Assembly: GCF_018069805.1 (NCBI RefSeq)
Contig: NZ_JAGPYN010000018.1
Location: forward strand, 27,394-91,393
Direction: 5' to 3'
Length of the DNA stretch: 64,000 nt
Source: Pseudoalteromonas ostreae
GTDB lineage: Bacteria; Pseudomonadota; Gammaproteobacteria; Enterobacterales; Alteromonadaceae
Numbering within the stretch: the first letter of the stretch is position 1; the number at the start of each line of letters is the position of its first letter. This document shows positions 8,786-18,232 of this stretch, piece by piece. The translations under genes were made by a program, and so were the position numbers. The notes below the pieces were generated by a model. The model was given only the letters and a program-made list of their open reading frames with translations. It was not told the origin of the DNA and ran no database searches.

Positions 8786-9961
8786 ATGTTAAATACCCCA
8801 TTTTCTCCTTGGCCTAGCTTTACTCAGCAAGAGGCTGATGCTGTAAGTCGTGTTGTTTTGTCAAACAAAGTTAACTATTGGACGGGTACTGAAGGCCGTG
8901 AATTTGAAAAAGAGTTTGCCATCTGGGCTGATAGTCAATACGCAATAGCACTTGGTAATGGTACGCTTGCATTAGATATTGCGCTTAAAGCGTTAAATGT
9001 AGGTGCAGGTGATGAGGTTATAACTACACCGCGTACTTTTTTAGCATCAGCCTCTAGTATTGTTACTGCTGGCGCAGCACCGGTATTTGCTGATGTTGAC
9101 CTAAACAGCCAAGCGATTACTGCTGAGTCTATAAAGGCGGTACTTACACCAAAAACCAAAGCCGTTATTGTTGTACATTTGGCGGGTATGCCAGCTGAGA
9201 TGGACGAAATAATGGCGCTCAGCAAGCAGCATGATTTTTATGTGATCGAAGATTGTGCACAAGCGCATGGCGCTAAGTATAAAGGTAAGTCTGTGGGCAG
9301 TATAGGCCACATTGGGGCATGGAGTTTTTGCCAAGATAAAATAATGACTACCGGCGGTGAAGGCGGCATGGTAACCACAAACTCAAAAGAGTTATGGTCA
9401 GCTATGTGGAGCTATAAAGACCACGGTAAAAGCTTTGATGCCATTTATAACCGTGAACACCCACCAGGGTTCAGGTGGCTGCATGAAAGCTTTGGTACTA
9501 ACTGGCGCATGACTGAAATGCAAGCCGCAATCGGCCGTATTCAATTAACCCGCATGAGCGATTGGACTGCTAAACGCCAAACATACGGGACGCAGCTTGA
9601 TAAAGCTGCAAGTGCTTTTGACTGTATTCGTTTAGTTGAGGTTCCGAAATACAGTGAACATGCAGAATATAAGCATTATATGTTTATAAAGCCAGAACAG
9701 TTAGCCAAAGGTTGGGATCGCGACCGTATAGTTAACACTATAGTTGAGCACGGAGTACCGTGTTTTCAAGGTAGTTGCTCAGAAGTGTATTTAGAAAAAG
9801 CGTTTGATAACACCCCATGGCGCCCAGAAACCCGCCTACCGAACGCTGTTGAACTTGGTGAAACGTCAATCATGTTTTTAGTGCACCCAACGTTGACTGA
9901 ATCTGAAATAGCCAAAACAACTCAAGTAATGAAAGAAGTGTTTGAGTTGGCGAGTAAGTGA
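8786..9961 (+). CDS. PglE/DegT-family sugar aminotransferase (PLP-dependent)
   Basis: A 391-residue DegT/DnrJ/EryC1/StrS aminotransferase. The N-terminal half carries GNGTLALDIALKAL and DEVITTPRTFLAS; EDCAQAHGA follows, and the PLP-binding lysine is Lys185 in FCQDKIMTTGGEGGM. FGTNWRMTEMQAAIGRIQL is the family's conserved second half. It should aminate the 4-keto group of a UDP-4-keto-6-deoxy-HexNAc made by the dehydratase encoded at 10618-12573, giving the substrate for the PglD-like enzyme. The start follows the previous stop by three bases. GC content and codon use are those of the core genome, unlike genes before 6.7 kb. Confidence 0.92.
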   Translation: MLNTPFSPWPSFTQQEADAVSRVVLSNKVNYWTGTEGREFEKEFAIWADSQYAIALGNGTLALDIALKALNVGAGDEVITTPRTFLASASSIVTAGAAPVFADVDLNSQAITAESIKAVLTPKTKAVIVVHLAGMPAEMDEIMALSKQHDFYVIEDCAQAHGAKYKGKSVGSIGHIGAWSFCQDKIMTTGGEGGMVTTNSKELWSAMWSYKDHGKSFDAIYNREHPPGFRWLHESFGTNWRMTEMQAAIGRIQLTRMSDWTAKRQTYGTQLDKAASAFDCIRLVEVPKYSEHAEYKHYMFIKPEQLAKGWDRDRIVNTIVEHGVPCFQGSCSEVYLEKAFDNTPWRPETRLPNAVELGETSIMFLVHPTLTESEIAKTTQVMKEVFELASK

Positions 9962-9968
9962 TAGGTTG

Positions 9969-9993
9969 CTAGGGGCTAGGAAGAGACTAGGGA
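9969..9993. repeat. CTAG heptad repeat
   Basis: Two adjacent 7-base units (CTAGGGG, CTAGGAA) and a third slightly displaced (CTAGGGA) in the short spacer after the aminotransferase gene. They belong to the same 7-bp-period CTAG family as the arrays at 10464, 17561 and 43653. Confidence 0.6.
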
Positions 9994-10018
9994 CAAGGAA
10001 ACTAAAGAGGGACGTTTT

Positions 10019-10475
10019 ATGCAATTTGAAAAACTGGATGTTTGGAAAAGAGCTGCTTGTTTAGCTTGTAATATTTATAAAGTTACTAAAAATTGCAATG
10101 ATTACGGCTTTAAAGATCAGGTAATGCGGTCTGCTGTTTCTATTCCTTCTAATATAGCTGACAAAATTGCAGGAGCAAATTTTGAACGCGCTTGCGCGGC
10201 CTCGAATAGGTGAGATAAACGGACTTATCGAATAACGAGTAGAGCGCGAAACTGCTAATGATGAATCTAGATTTTTATATTACGCGAAAGGCTCAGCTGG
10301 TGAGTTAGTCACACAACTTTATATTGGTATTGAAATTGGCTTTATAAATAAAGAGCATGGATTAAAGCTAATATCTGAAGCTAAAGAAGTTGCAGCAATG
10401 ATCGCGGCGTTAATTAAACGCAGAAAAGGCTTTGTTAAAGAGCAAGAGCCTGATTATGATATTCCTAGCTCCTAG
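10019..10475 (+). pseudogene. Four-helix-bundle (S23/IVP-like) protein, interrupted
   Basis: The first part (ATG at 10019) encodes FEKLDVWKRA, DQVMRSAVSIPSNIA, the conserved N-terminal half of the 23S-rRNA-IVP/four-helix-bundle family. It then runs into foreign sequence and stops at 10213. The expected C-terminal half (ERETANDESRFLYYAKGS, GELVTQLYIGIEIGF) resumes in another frame from about 10239 and ends at TAG 10473-10475. About 77 bases between the halves look inserted and contain stops. The original stop codon lies inside the first units of the CTAG heptad array. Function of the family is unclear; such small genes often lie loosely within polysaccharide clusters. Almost certainly non-functional here. 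Confidence 0.8.
10162..10238. mobile_element. Small hairpin-rich insertion inside the four-helix-bundle gene
   Basis: About 77 bases that separate the two halves of an otherwise recognisable coding sequence. It contains a near-perfect hairpin CAAAATTGC/GCAAATTTTG (10162-10184), a short GCGC/GCGC palindrome near 10187-10196, and GATAA/TTATC around 10214-10229, with CTCG/CGAG flanking the last. There is no room for a transposase, so this would be a non-autonomous miniature element or a REP-type sequence. Exact ends and any target duplication cannot be fixed without an intact homologue. Confidence 0.5.
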
Positions 10476-10519
10476 CTCCTAGCTCCTAGCTCCTAGCTCC
10501 TAGCTCCTAGCTCCTAGCT
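10464..10519. repeat. Perfect 8-copy heptanucleotide array (CCTAGCT)8
   Basis: Eight uninterrupted copies of the 7-mer CCTAGCT (equivalent to CTAGGAG on the other strand), starting at the 3' end of the broken four-helix-bundle gene and ending 18 bases before a TATAAT box. Perfect short tandem arrays like this are prone to copy-number change by slippage. Confidence 0.95.
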
Positions 10520-10537
10520 CCTTTACTTTTTATACGC

Positions 10538-10543
10538 TATAAT
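10538..10543 (+). promoter_or_regulatory. Candidate -10 box for the WbpM-like gene
   Basis: A consensus TATAAT lies 75 bases before the GTG start of the dehydratase gene. No good -35 is present at 16-18 bases upstream; those positions fall within the last units of the heptad array (CTAGCT). The promoter is therefore tentative and would have its -35 region inside the repeat. Confidence 0.45.
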
Positions 10544-10617
10544 TCATAAAATATTAACAAATAAAGAGTATGCTATTAGCTCTTTGAATCAACAAAGTAC
10601 AAAAAAGGGAACTTATT

Positions 10618-12573
10618 GTGGATAGTTTCATCCGATCTATTTTGAATGCCTCGCGTGCTAAAAAGCGCGTGATTACCTTATTTATTGATTCACTTTTTAT
10701 CGCCGCAGCATTTTGGCTTGCTCTTATTGTGCGTTTAGATAGCTTTGCACCATTTAATGAACTTGGCAATTGGCTACTTTTAGCTATGTTAATTCCTACC
10801 GGTTTAATCGCGTTTATTAATTTTGGTCTATATCGTGCGGTACTTAGGTACATGAATGCGCAAGCATTATGGGCTATTGTGCTTGGTACAGTTATCACCA
10901 CTGTAAGTTTAGTATTACTGTCGTTTTTTGTCGGTATTACCATCCCACGGACTATGCCTTTTATCTTTGCTTGGTTATGTTTGTTGACAGTTGGTGGTTC
11001 ACGCATTGTAGTGCGCGCCATGATCGGAAAAATGGCCACTGTGAATAAGGAGTCGGTCATTATTTATGGTGCAGGCTCTGCGGGAAGGCAGCTTGCAACT
11101 GCACTTGGGGCGGGGCCTGAGTATTATGTTCGTGCTTTTATTGATGATGATGTAACTAAGCAAGGCTCTATCGTGCAAGGGATTCCCGTAATATGCTTTA
11201 AAGATATTTATGAGCTTATTAATAAAGGCAAAGTAACTAAAGTATTATTAGCATTACCAAGTACTAGCCGTGCACGCCGAAAAGAAGTACTCGCCCAACT
11301 GGAGCCATTAACAGTTAAAGTTTTATCTATCCCTGGTATGGCCGATGTGGTTGAAGGTAAAGCGCAGCTTTCTGAATTTAGAGAAGTTGAAATTGAAGAT
11401 TTATTAGGCCGTGATCCTGTTACACCAAAGCCTGAGCTTATGGCTGCAAATATTACTGGCAAGGTAGTAATGGTAACTGGGGCTGGCGGGTCTATTGGTT
11501 CAGAGCTGTGCAGGCAAATAATTAGGCAACAGCCTAAAAAGCTGGTGTTATTTGAAATATCAGAATTTGCCTTGTATTCAATTGAAAAAGAGATAAACGA
11601 ATATATTATTCACAATGCTATGGAGTTAGAATTAATCCCTATTATGGGATCGGTACAGCGTATTAATCGTATTGAAACCGCAATGATGGCATTCGGTGTG
11701 CAAACGGTTTATCACGCTGCTGCTTATAAACACGTTCCATTGGTTGAGCACAATGTAGTGGAGGGAGTACGTAATAATGTATTTGGTACTTACTACGCAG
11801 CCAAAGCTGCTGTAAATGCAGGGGTTGAGACTTTTGTCTTAATTTCCACCGACAAAGCTGTACGACCAACTAATGTAATGGGCGCTACTAAACGTATGGC
11901 TGAGCTGGTGTTACAAGGTTTGGCACAAACTAAGGGCAAAGAGCATCGCACCCGTTTTTGTATGGTGCGTTTTGGTAATGTGCTTGGTTCGTCTGGTTCT
12001 GTTGTACCGTTATTTCGTAGGCAAATTAAGGGAGGTGGGCCAATTACGCTTACCCACCAAGATATAACCCGTTTTTTTATGACGATACCTGAAGCTGCAC
12101 AACTGGTAATTCAAGCTGGATCTATGGGGAAAGGTGGTGATGTATTTGTACTCGACATGGGCGATTCGGTTAAAATTAAAGACTTAGCCAGTAAGATGAT
12201 CCGTTTGTCAGGTTTTGAAGTGAAAGACAAAACCAACCCCCATGGTGATATTGAAATTCGATGTACCGGCCTGCGCCCAGGCGAAAAGCTATATGAAGAA
12301 CTACTAATTGGCGATAACGTGGGTGAAACACCGCACGAACGTATAATGACGGCAAATGAAACTATGCTCCCACTGCCTAAGTTAAAAGTGTTTTTAGAAG
12401 CATTTGATATTGCTTGCCATAATTTTGACCACGAAATGATACGCCAATTGTTACTTGATGCCCCAACAGGGTTTAACCCAACTGATGGTATTTGTGATTT
12501 AGTATGGAATGCTAAAAAAGATGTACAGATCGAAAGTATCCCCCAAGCGAATGTTGTTAATTTAAAGGGGTAG
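10618..12573 (+). CDS. WbpM/PglF-like UDP-HexNAc 4,6-dehydratase
   Basis: A 651-residue membrane-bound nucleotide-sugar dehydratase of the long WbpM/PglF type. Four hydrophobic helices lie in roughly residues 15-135. A first Rossmann-like domain starts at IIYGAGSAGRQL (about 150), and the catalytic domain has GAGGSIGSE at 288-296. The catalytic triad is the atypical Ser-Met-Lys form: STDKA at 410-414, Met421 and Lys425 (MGATK). It forms a UDP-4-keto-6-deoxy-HexNAc, which feeds the PglE-, PglD- and PglC-like enzymes upstream. The start is GTG at 10618 with GGGA eight bases before it. Usually the last gene of Pseudoalteromonas-type O-antigen clusters, as here. Confidence 0.92.
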   Translation: MDSFIRSILNASRAKKRVITLFIDSLFIAAAFWLALIVRLDSFAPFNELGNWLLLAMLIPTGLIAFINFGLYRAVLRYMNAQALWAIVLGTVITTVSLVLLSFFVGITIPRTMPFIFAWLCLLTVGGSRIVVRAMIGKMATVNKESVIIYGAGSAGRQLATALGAGPEYYVRAFIDDDVTKQGSIVQGIPVICFKDIYELINKGKVTKVLLALPSTSRARRKEVLAQLEPLTVKVLSIPGMADVVEGKAQLSEFREVEIEDLLGRDPVTPKPELMAANITGKVVMVTGAGGSIGSELCRQIIRQQPKKLVLFEISEFALYSIEKEINEYIIHNAMELELIPIMGSVQRINRIETAMMAFGVQTVYHAAAYKHVPLVEHNVVEGVRNNVFGTYYAAKAAVNAGVETFVLISTDKAVRPTNVMGATKRMAELVLQGLAQTKGKEHRTRFCMVRFGNVLGSSGSVVPLFRRQIKGGGPITLTHQDITRFFMTIPEAAQLVIQAGSMGKGGDVFVLDMGDSVKIKDLASKMIRLSGFEVKDKTNPHGDIEIRCTGLRPGEKLYEELLIGDNVGETPHERIMTANETMLPLPKLKVFLEAFDIACHNFDHEMIRQLLLDAPTGFNPTDGICDLVWNAKKDVQIESIPQANVVNLKG

Positions 12574-12581
12574 GTTAAAAG

Positions 12582-12639
12582 GTAGGTGGGGCTTTATGCC
12601 GCGTAGTTTATAAAATTCATGGCGAAAGCCATTGCCTAC
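12582..12639. repeat. REP-like palindromic element (GTAGG...CCTAC)
   Basis: Begins GTAGG, contains a G-rich arm around CTTTATGCC, then AAATTCATGGCGAAAGCCAT, a second small hairpin, and ends CCTAC. The same layout recurs at 22619-22682 and 26604-26661, and the first half alone at 13700, 17611 and 26450. Fits a BIME-like pair of REP palindromes. Confidence 0.6.
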
Positions 12640-12735
12640 GTTACACCTAAGATTGCTGGAACCCTCAAGCCTAGCGAGCTAAGCTGCCACATTTATTCTA
12701 AAACTCCGATTCACTTCCGATAAAGCTTTGTGCTG

Positions 12736-12760
12736 TTAAATTAAATTAAATTAAATTAAA
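12736..12760. repeat. (TTAAA)5 pentanucleotide repeat upstream of galU
   Basis: Five perfect TTAAA units end 20 bases before the galU ATG, just upstream of its AAAGGA ribosome site. A change in copy number would alter promoter or leader spacing, so it is a possible expression switch; nothing in the sequence proves that. Confidence 0.9.
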
Positions 12761-12780
12761 TATGAAATAAAGGACTAACT

Positions 12781-13692
12781 ATGAAAGCTGTTATACCAGT
12801 TGCAGGTCTTGGTACGCGTATGTTGCCAATGACTAAAGCAATCCCCAAGGAAATGCTACCTTTAGTTGATAAACCACTTATTCAATATATAGTGAATGAG
12901 TGTGTTGCGGCAGGTATTAAAGAAATTGTACTCGTAACTCATAGCTCTAAAAATGCTATTGAAAACCATTTTGATACTAGTTTTGAGCTTGAAGCGACAC
13001 TTGAAAAGCGCGTAAAGCGTAAGTTACTTGATGAAGTGCGCTCTATTTGCCCTGCAGATGTAACTATTTTGCATGTACGCCAAGGTGAAGCTAAAGGTTT
13101 GGGTCATGCGGTGTTGTGTGCTAAGCCAATCATTGGTGATGATGATTTTGTAGTTTTACTGCCAGATGTAATACTTGATGCGTATACTGCGGATCAAGAA
13201 ACTGAAAACTTAGCGGCAATGATTGCGCGTTTTAAAGCAACATCAGCAAGCCAAATTATGCTTGAACCGGTACCTGAGCAAGATGTATGCAAATACGGTA
13301 TTGCTGATATAAATGGCGCTGTAATTACTGCGGGCGAAAGTGCTAAAATCAAAACCATGGTTGAAAAACCAACTGTTGGTGATGCGCCATCAAACCTTGC
13401 TGTAGTCGGCCGTTATGTGCTGTCAAAAATTATTTGGCAATTACTGAGTAAAACTCCGGTTGGCGCAGGCGGTGAAATTCAATTAACTGACGCTATTGAT
13501 ATGCTGATGAAAATTGAAACGGTTGAAGCATTTCATATGAGTGGTCGCGCCCATGATTGTGGCGATAAACTTGGTTATTTAAAAGCGATTGTTGAATACA
13601 GCATGCGTGATGAAAGCTTAGGCGCTGACTTTACAAACTTTGTAACAGAATTAGTTAACCCTAAAAAAACAAATTATTTAAAGGCAGTGTAA
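12781..13692 (+). CDS. galU: UTP--glucose-1-phosphate uridylyltransferase
   Basis: A 303-residue protein with the full GalU signature: the nucleotide-binding start [33 protein letters not shown], the [16 protein letters not shown] segment, and the [22 protein letters not shown] region. It makes UDP-glucose from UTP and glucose-1-phosphate in the cytoplasm, feeding surface polysaccharide synthesis. It sits at the end of the polysaccharide cluster but is separated from the dehydratase by 207 bases containing a REP-like element and a pentanucleotide repeat, so it probably has its own promoter. Start chosen at the ATG preceded by AAAGGA. Confidence 0.96.
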   Translation: MKAVIPVAGLGTRMLPMTKAIPKEMLPLVDKPLIQYIVNECVAAGIKEIVLVTHSSKNAIENHFDTSFELEATLEKRVKRKLLDEVRSICPADVTILHVRQGEAKGLGHAVLCAKPIIGDDDFVVLLPDVILDAYTADQETENLAAMIARFKATSASQIMLEPVPEQDVCKYGIADINGAVITAGESAKIKTMVEKPTVGDAPSNLAVVGRYVLSKIIWQLLSKTPVGAGGEIQLTDAIDMLMKIETVEAFHMSGRAHDCGDKLGYLKAIVEYSMRDESLGADFTNFVTELVNPKKTNYLKAV

Positions 13693-13699
13693 ATTTATT

Positions 13700-13768
13700 G
13701 TAGGCGCGGCTTTATGCCGCGCACTTTGTATTGAGGCGTTAGATTATAGGGGAGCTAGTCTCTAATCT
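13700..13768. repeat. Half REP-like palindrome and degenerate CTAG heptads after galU
   Basis: Bases 13700-13722 read GTAGGCGCGGC, TTTAT, GCCGCGC, an 8-bp-or-longer hairpin identical in core to those at 17611 and 26450. It lies eight bases after the galU stop and could act as its transcription end. Degenerate heptads CTAGTCT and CTAATCT follow at 13755-13768. Confidence 0.65.
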
Positions 13769-13884
13769 TTGATTTTGTGCCTGTACCTTGGTCCCAAGTT
13801 CCAAGTATCGTCATTACCCAGAGTAGCTTTAGCCTTTGCATTCAATTAAACTTAGTCTCTTCAATGTAACTTTTGGTGTTTTGT

Positions 13885-14364
13885 ATGGCTAAAGATAGGT
13901 TCGCGCCAAAACCTTTAAACGATATTATGGCTGGCCTGAGTGGTCGACTGTCGTCGTATGCAGGTAAAAGCCAAGCATTAGATAAACAACAAATTTTATT
14001 GAGTGAATTTTTGGGGGCTAATTTAGGTGGAAAATGTCGCGTTAGTAATTATCGCGATGGTACGCTGATGATTGAGGCGGTATCTGCGCCTATAGCACTG
14101 CGTTTAAACTACTTAAAAATGGATATGCTGACACACTTTCGTAGTGCCGGTATGGCAGAGCTTGGACAAATTAAAATTACTGCAAACCCACAAGTCAGCC
14201 AGCGATTAAGTGCAAATAATGCGTTAAAAACAGCTAATGCCACTCCTGCGAATAAATTAGCTATGAGTGAACAAACCGCTGATTACCTCAAAGCGATTGC
14301 ACAAAGTGCACCACCATCACTAAAAGAAAAGCTAGAGCGATTAGCGAGGCATGGTAGGAAGTGA
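13885..14364 (+). CDS. dciA: DciA-like (DUF721) protein, predicted DnaB helicase loader
   Basis: A 159-residue protein with the DUF721 core: PKPLNDIMAG at the N-terminus, the QILLSEFLGANL segment, GTLMIEAVSAPIALRLNYLK in the middle (the conserved KH-like fold), and a charged C-terminal tail. DciA replaces DnaC as loader of the replicative helicase in most bacteria. The gene occupies the place directly upstream of secA, which in enterics holds secM. I start at ATG 13885; a TTG four codons upstream is possible but less likely. No strong ribosome site is visible. Confidence 0.8.
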   Translation: MAKDRFAPKPLNDIMAGLSGRLSSYAGKSQALDKQQILLSEFLGANLGGKCRVSNYRDGTLMIEAVSAPIALRLNYLKMDMLTHFRSAGMAELGQIKITANPQVSQRLSANNALKTANATPANKLAMSEQTADYLKAIAQSAPPSLKEKLERLARHGRK

Positions 14365-14777
14365 ACGTAAGCCATAAGTTTTAAGCCGTAAAATTCAGTG
14401 CTTATTATTGGTGAGTATTTATAAATTTTACAATGGATTCCATATTTTTAAATCCGCTTACCACTTTGTCTTCTCCCCTTGATTTTCTTTTATCCACCTC
14501 CATATCTTCATAGTTAATATAATTTTATAGTCTTAATTAAAGTTATGTTTACGGCTTATTTTAAATTTTCTTGCAGAAAACTGATATCTTAACTATGCGA
14601 TGGTTTGATGTTTCGCAGAGTCTGGTATAGTAGCGCACGTATTGAACGCTGTATTTCACAACGTTTCTCGAAATTGCTAATTAATATGTGCTCATGTGAG
14701 TAATCTATTAATTAGTAATTATAAAAATGGGTTAGCTGATACTCGGCTAGCAAAGAACACATTGTAACGGTTTTATC
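14365..14777. other. 413-base spacer before secA
   Basis: No convincing coding sequence; in particular no SecM-like signal peptide plus stalling ORF. Just after the dciA stop lies CATAAGTTTTAAGC-type sequence resembling that at 26409, after pmbA. The last 170 bases hold the likely secA promoter. The rest is AT-rich with no structure I can name. Confidence 0.6.
14604..14631 (+). promoter_or_regulatory. Candidate secA promoter with extended -10
   Basis: TGGTATAGT (14623-14631) is a good extended -10 element; TTTGAT at 14604-14609 is a partial -35 at 16-base spacing. It lies 147 bases before the secA ATG, leaving a long leader. Judged by eye only. Confidence 0.45.
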
Positions 14778-17486
14778 ATGATATCTAATTTATTTACCAA
14801 GATTTTTGGTAGTCGCAATGACCGCACTATTAAAAATTTAAGAAAGACGGTCGCGCTGATCAACGCGCTTGAAACGCAACTTGAAGCGCTTTCAGACGAA
14901 GATTTAAAAGCCAAAACAGCAGAGTTTAGAGAGCGTTACGATAACGGACAAGGTCTTGATGACATTCTACCAGAAGCGTTTGCTGTGGTACGTGAAGCAT
15001 CAAAACGTGTAAATGGTATGCGTCACTTTGACGTACAGTTGCTAGGTGGTATGGTTTTACACCAAGGCCGCATCGCAGAAATGCGTACTGGTGAGGGTAA
15101 AACCCTTACCGCAAGTTTACCAGCATACTTACGTGGTATAACGGGTAAAGGTGTTCACGTAATTACTGTGAATGACTACCTTGCCAAGCGCGATGCTGAA
15201 ACTAACCGCCCATTATTTGAATTTTTAGGTTTAACTGTTGGTTGTAACGTACCGGGTATGATGCCGCAACAGAAAAAAGAAGCCTACGCCGCTGATATTA
15301 CCTACGGTACTAATAACGAATTTGGTTTTGATTACCTGCGTGACAATATGGCGTTTAGCATTAACGAACGCGTACAACGTCCACTTTACTATGCGGTAGT
15401 CGATGAAGTTGACTCGATCTTAATTGATGAAGCCCGTACTCCACTGATTATTTCCGGCCCCGCTGAAGACAGTTCGCAGCTGTATGCTGAAATCAATACC
15501 ATTGTTCCGCTTCTTGAATTACAAGAGAAAGAAGACGAAGAAGGTATTGAAGGCGATGGTGATTTCACTATTGATGAAAAAGCCAAGCAAGTTCATTTAA
15601 CTGAACGTGGTCAAATTAAAGTTGAAGAATTACTGATTGAACGTGGTTTGATAGCTGAGGGCGACTCGCTTTATTCTGCTGCGAGTATTACCCTGCTTAG
15701 CCATATTTATGCGGCATTACGTGCTCATAAGTTGTATCAAAAAGACATTGATTACGTTGTAAAAGAAAACGAAGTAATCATTGTTGATGAACACACTGGC
15801 CGTACAATGGAAGGGCGTCGTTGGTCTGAAGGTTTGCATCAAGCTGTTGAAGCAAAAGAAAATGTAAAAATTCAAAACGAAAACCAAACGTTAGCGTCAA
15901 TTACATTCCAAAACTACTTCCGTATTTACGATACCCTTGCAGGTATGACCGGTACTGCCGACACTGAAGCATTTGAGTTTCAGTCAATCTATGGTCTAGA
16001 TACTGTTGTTATGCCAACTAATAAGCCGATGATCCGTGAAGATCGCGCTGATTTAGTTTACTTAACGCAAGAAGAAAAATACGAAGCCATTCTAATCGAT
16101 ATTAAAGATTGCCAAGAGCGCGGCCAGCCAGTATTGGTGGGTACGATTTCAATCGAAAGCTCTGAGTATTTATCGCAATTTTTACGTAAAGAAAAAATCA
16201 AGCACAACGTACTTAATGCTAAATTCCATGCCCAAGAAGCAGACATCGTTGCCGATGCTGGTTTACCAGGCACAGTAACAATCGCAACTAACATGGCCGG
16301 TCGTGGTACTGATATCGTGTTAGGCGGTAACTGGAATAGCGAAGTTGAAAAACTTGAAAATCCAACTGATGAGCAAATCAAAGCGATTAAAGAAGCGTGG
16401 CAAATTCGCCATGATGCAGTAATTGCTGCTGGTGGTTTACATATCATTGGTACTGAGCGTCACGAATCACGCCGTATCGATAACCAGCTACGTGGTCGTT
16501 CTGGCCGTCAAGGTGACGCCGGTTCAAGCCGTTTTTACCTTTCGATGGATGATGCGCTAATGCGTATATTCGCTGGTGAACGCATGACTAATATGATGCG
16601 TAAACTAGGTATGCAACGCGGTGAAGCGATTGAGCACCCGTGGGTTAACCGTGCCATTGAGAACGCGCAACGTAAAGTTGAAGCACGTAACTTTGATGTG
16701 CGTAAACAGTTGCTTGAATACGATGATGTAGCAAACGACCAACGTCGCGTTGTTTACTCACAACGTAATGAGTTGCTTGAAGAAGGCGATATTTCAGAGA
16801 CAATCACGGTTATTCGTGGTGACGTATTGGGCAACACTATTGACCAATATATTGCACCGCAAAGTTTAGCTGAAATGTGGGATATTCCGGGCCTTGAAGA
16901 GCGCTTAAAGCAAGACTTCTTAATTGAGTTACCGATTACACAATGGTTAGCTGACGATAACAAACTTTACGAAGAAAAGTTACGTGAGCGTATTGAAGAG
17001 TCAGTTGAGCAAGCTTACAAACAGAAAGAGCAACAAGTTGGCGATTCTGTACTTCGTCAGTTTGAGAAAGCAATTATGCTACAAAGCCTGGATCAACATT
17101 GGAAAGATCACCTTGCTGCGATGGATCACCTTCGCCAAGGTATTCATTTACGTGGCTACGCGCAAAAGAATCCTAAGCAAGAGTACAAGCGTGAGTCGTT
17201 TGAATTGTTCTCAGAGATGCTTGAGAATCTGAAAATTGATGTAGTTAGTATTTTAAGTAAAGTACAAGTACGTGCTGAAGAAGATGTTGAAAAAATCGAA
17301 GAGCAACACCGCCAAAGTGAAAATGCTCCTCGCGAATATCAACATGAAGAAGTTGAGCACGTAGGCGGCGAAGCACCTCAAGGTGCGGTTGTAACATCAC
17401 GCGCAGAGCCAAAAGTTGGCCGCAACGAACCTTGCCCGTGTGGCTCGGGTCAAAAGTTCAAACAGTGTTGTGGTAAGTTAAAATAA
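14778..17486 (+). CDS. secA: Preprotein translocase ATPase SecA
   Basis: A 902-residue protein colinear with SecA. The DEAD-like motor starts with [10 protein letters not shown]; Walker A is GEGKT at residues 105-109; [15 protein letters not shown] and [19 protein letters not shown] follow. GTDIVLGGN and [18 protein letters not shown] mark the second motor domain. The helical scaffold comes next, and the C-terminus has the SecB/zinc-binding motif [14 protein letters not shown]. SecA drives export through SecYEG at the inner membrane. A strong terminator follows 23 bases after the stop. Typical order with dciA before and mutT after. Confidence 0.98.
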   Translation: MISNLFTKIFGSRNDRTIKNLRKTVALINALETQLEALSDEDLKAKTAEFRERYDNGQGLDDILPEAFAVVREASKRVNGMRHFDVQLLGGMVLHQGRIAEMRTGEGKTLTASLPAYLRGITGKGVHVITVNDYLAKRDAETNRPLFEFLGLTVGCNVPGMMPQQKKEAYAADITYGTNNEFGFDYLRDNMAFSINERVQRPLYYAVVDEVDSILIDEARTPLIISGPAEDSSQLYAEINTIVPLLELQEKEDEEGIEGDGDFTIDEKAKQVHLTERGQIKVEELLIERGLIAEGDSLYSAASITLLSHIYAALRAHKLYQKDIDYVVKENEVIIVDEHTGRTMEGRRWSEGLHQAVEAKENVKIQNENQTLASITFQNYFRIYDTLAGMTGTADTEAFEFQSIYGLDTVVMPTNKPMIREDRADLVYLTQEEKYEAILIDIKDCQERGQPVLVGTISIESSEYLSQFLRKEKIKHNVLNAKFHAQEADIVADAGLPGTVTIATNMAGRGTDIVLGGNWNSEVEKLENPTDEQIKAIKEAWQIRHDAVIAAGGLHIIGTERHESRRIDNQLRGRSGRQGDAGSSRFYLSMDDALMRIFAGERMTNMMRKLGMQRGEAIEHPWVNRAIENAQRKVEARNFDVRKQLLEYDDVANDQRRVVYSQRNELLEEGDISETITVIRGDVLGNTIDQYIAPQSLAEMWDIPGLEERLKQDFLIELPITQWLADDNKLYEEKLRERIEESVEQAYKQKEQQVGDSVLRQFEKAIMLQSLDQHWKDHLAAMDHLRQGIHLRGYAQKNPKQEYKRESFELFSEMLENLKIDVVSILSKVQVRAEEDVEKIEEQHRQSENAPREYQHEEVEHVGGEAPQGAVVTSRAEPKVGRNEPCPCGSGQKFKQCCGKLK

Positions 17487-17509
17487 CCAAATGTTATAAT
17501 TAACCATTA

Positions 17510-17535
17510 AAAAGCGACGCCTGCGTCGCTTTTTT
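17510..17535 (+). terminator. Rho-independent terminator after secA
   Basis: AAAAGCGACGC, CT, GCGTCGCTTTTTT: a GC-rich perfect stem followed by a T-run. Confidence 0.92.
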
Positions 17536-17560
17536 GTTTTTCGGAATGTGGTTAAAGGTA

Positions 17561-17633
17561 CTAGGAAGACAAAGGTGCTAGGAGCTAGGATAGCGCCTTT
17601 GTTTTAAAGCGTAGGCGCGGCTTTATGCCGCGC
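17561..17633. repeat. CTAG heptads plus REP-like palindrome between secA and mutT
   Basis: CTAGGAA at 17561, then CTAGGAG and CTAGGAT back to back at 17578-17591, the same unit as the 8-copy array at 10464. The palindrome GTAGGCGCGG/CTTTATGCCGCGC runs from 17611 to 17633, ending 21 bases before the mutT start; it therefore lies in the mutT leader. Confidence 0.65.
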
Positions 17634-17654
17634 GGTTTTAATAAAGGTATTACG

Positions 17655-18050
17655 ATGACTAAAAAAATTGTGCATGTAGCGGTGGGGGTTATCAAAGCAG
17701 ATAACACACTATTTATCTGTAAGCGCCCTGACGATAAACATCAAGGTGGTTTGTGGGAGTTTCCGGGCGGCAAAGTAGAAGCTGGTGAAACGGTATTCGA
17801 AGCACTAAAGCGCGAACTTCAAGAAGAAGTAGGTTTAACAATTAATAGTTCAAGCGAGCTGATGGTTATTGAGCATGATTATGGCGATAAATGTGTAAAA
17901 CTCGACGTGCATTTAGTTACTGATTTTAGCGGCCAAGCCCATGGTGCAGAAGGTCAGCAAAGTGCATGGGTCGCAATAGATCAATTAGATGAATACAACT
18001 TCCCTGCTGCAAACGTAGAAATCATTGAAAAAATAAAAACACAGTGGTGA
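17655..18050 (+). CDS. mutT: 8-oxo-dGTP diphosphatase MutT
   Basis: A 131-residue Nudix hydrolase. The Nudix box GGKVEAGETVFEALKRELQEE is complete, preceded by LWEFPG, and KRPDDKHQGGLW is the usual MutT N-terminal region. It removes oxidised guanine nucleotides from the pool. The reading frame is open to 17625, but those ten codons come from the REP-like palindrome. The ATG at 17655, with AAAGG eight bases upstream, fits the family length. Position downstream of secA is conserved. Confidence 0.93.
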   Translation: MTKKIVHVAVGVIKADNTLFICKRPDDKHQGGLWEFPGGKVEAGETVFEALKRELQEEVGLTINSSSELMVIEHDYGDKCVKLDVHLVTDFSGQAHGAEGQQSAWVAIDQLDEYNFPAANVEIIEKIKTQW

Positions 18051-18232
18051 ACATAAAATAGCGCGAGGTGAACTCCTATTTACAAACTTTGTTACATATT
18101 AAAAGCGGCTGTTTTGGCTTATCGGTTTATTGTTACATGGAACATGTTTAAGATGGGGCTAACGAATATTCTATTTAAGAGCCTTATTTGAGTGGCTGAG
18201 TATTCAAACAATAACTAACAAACGAGACAATC

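Noticed and set aside
10464..10519. Possible CRISPR array
   Set aside because: The unit is 7 bases with no spacers and no cas genes; it is a simple tandem repeat.
14365..14777. A secM-like regulator of secA
   Set aside because: No ORF with a signal peptide and arrest motif is present; the upstream gene is a DUF721 (DciA) protein.
17625..17654. N-terminal extension of MutT
   Set aside because: These codons come from the REP-like palindrome and precede the conserved family start.
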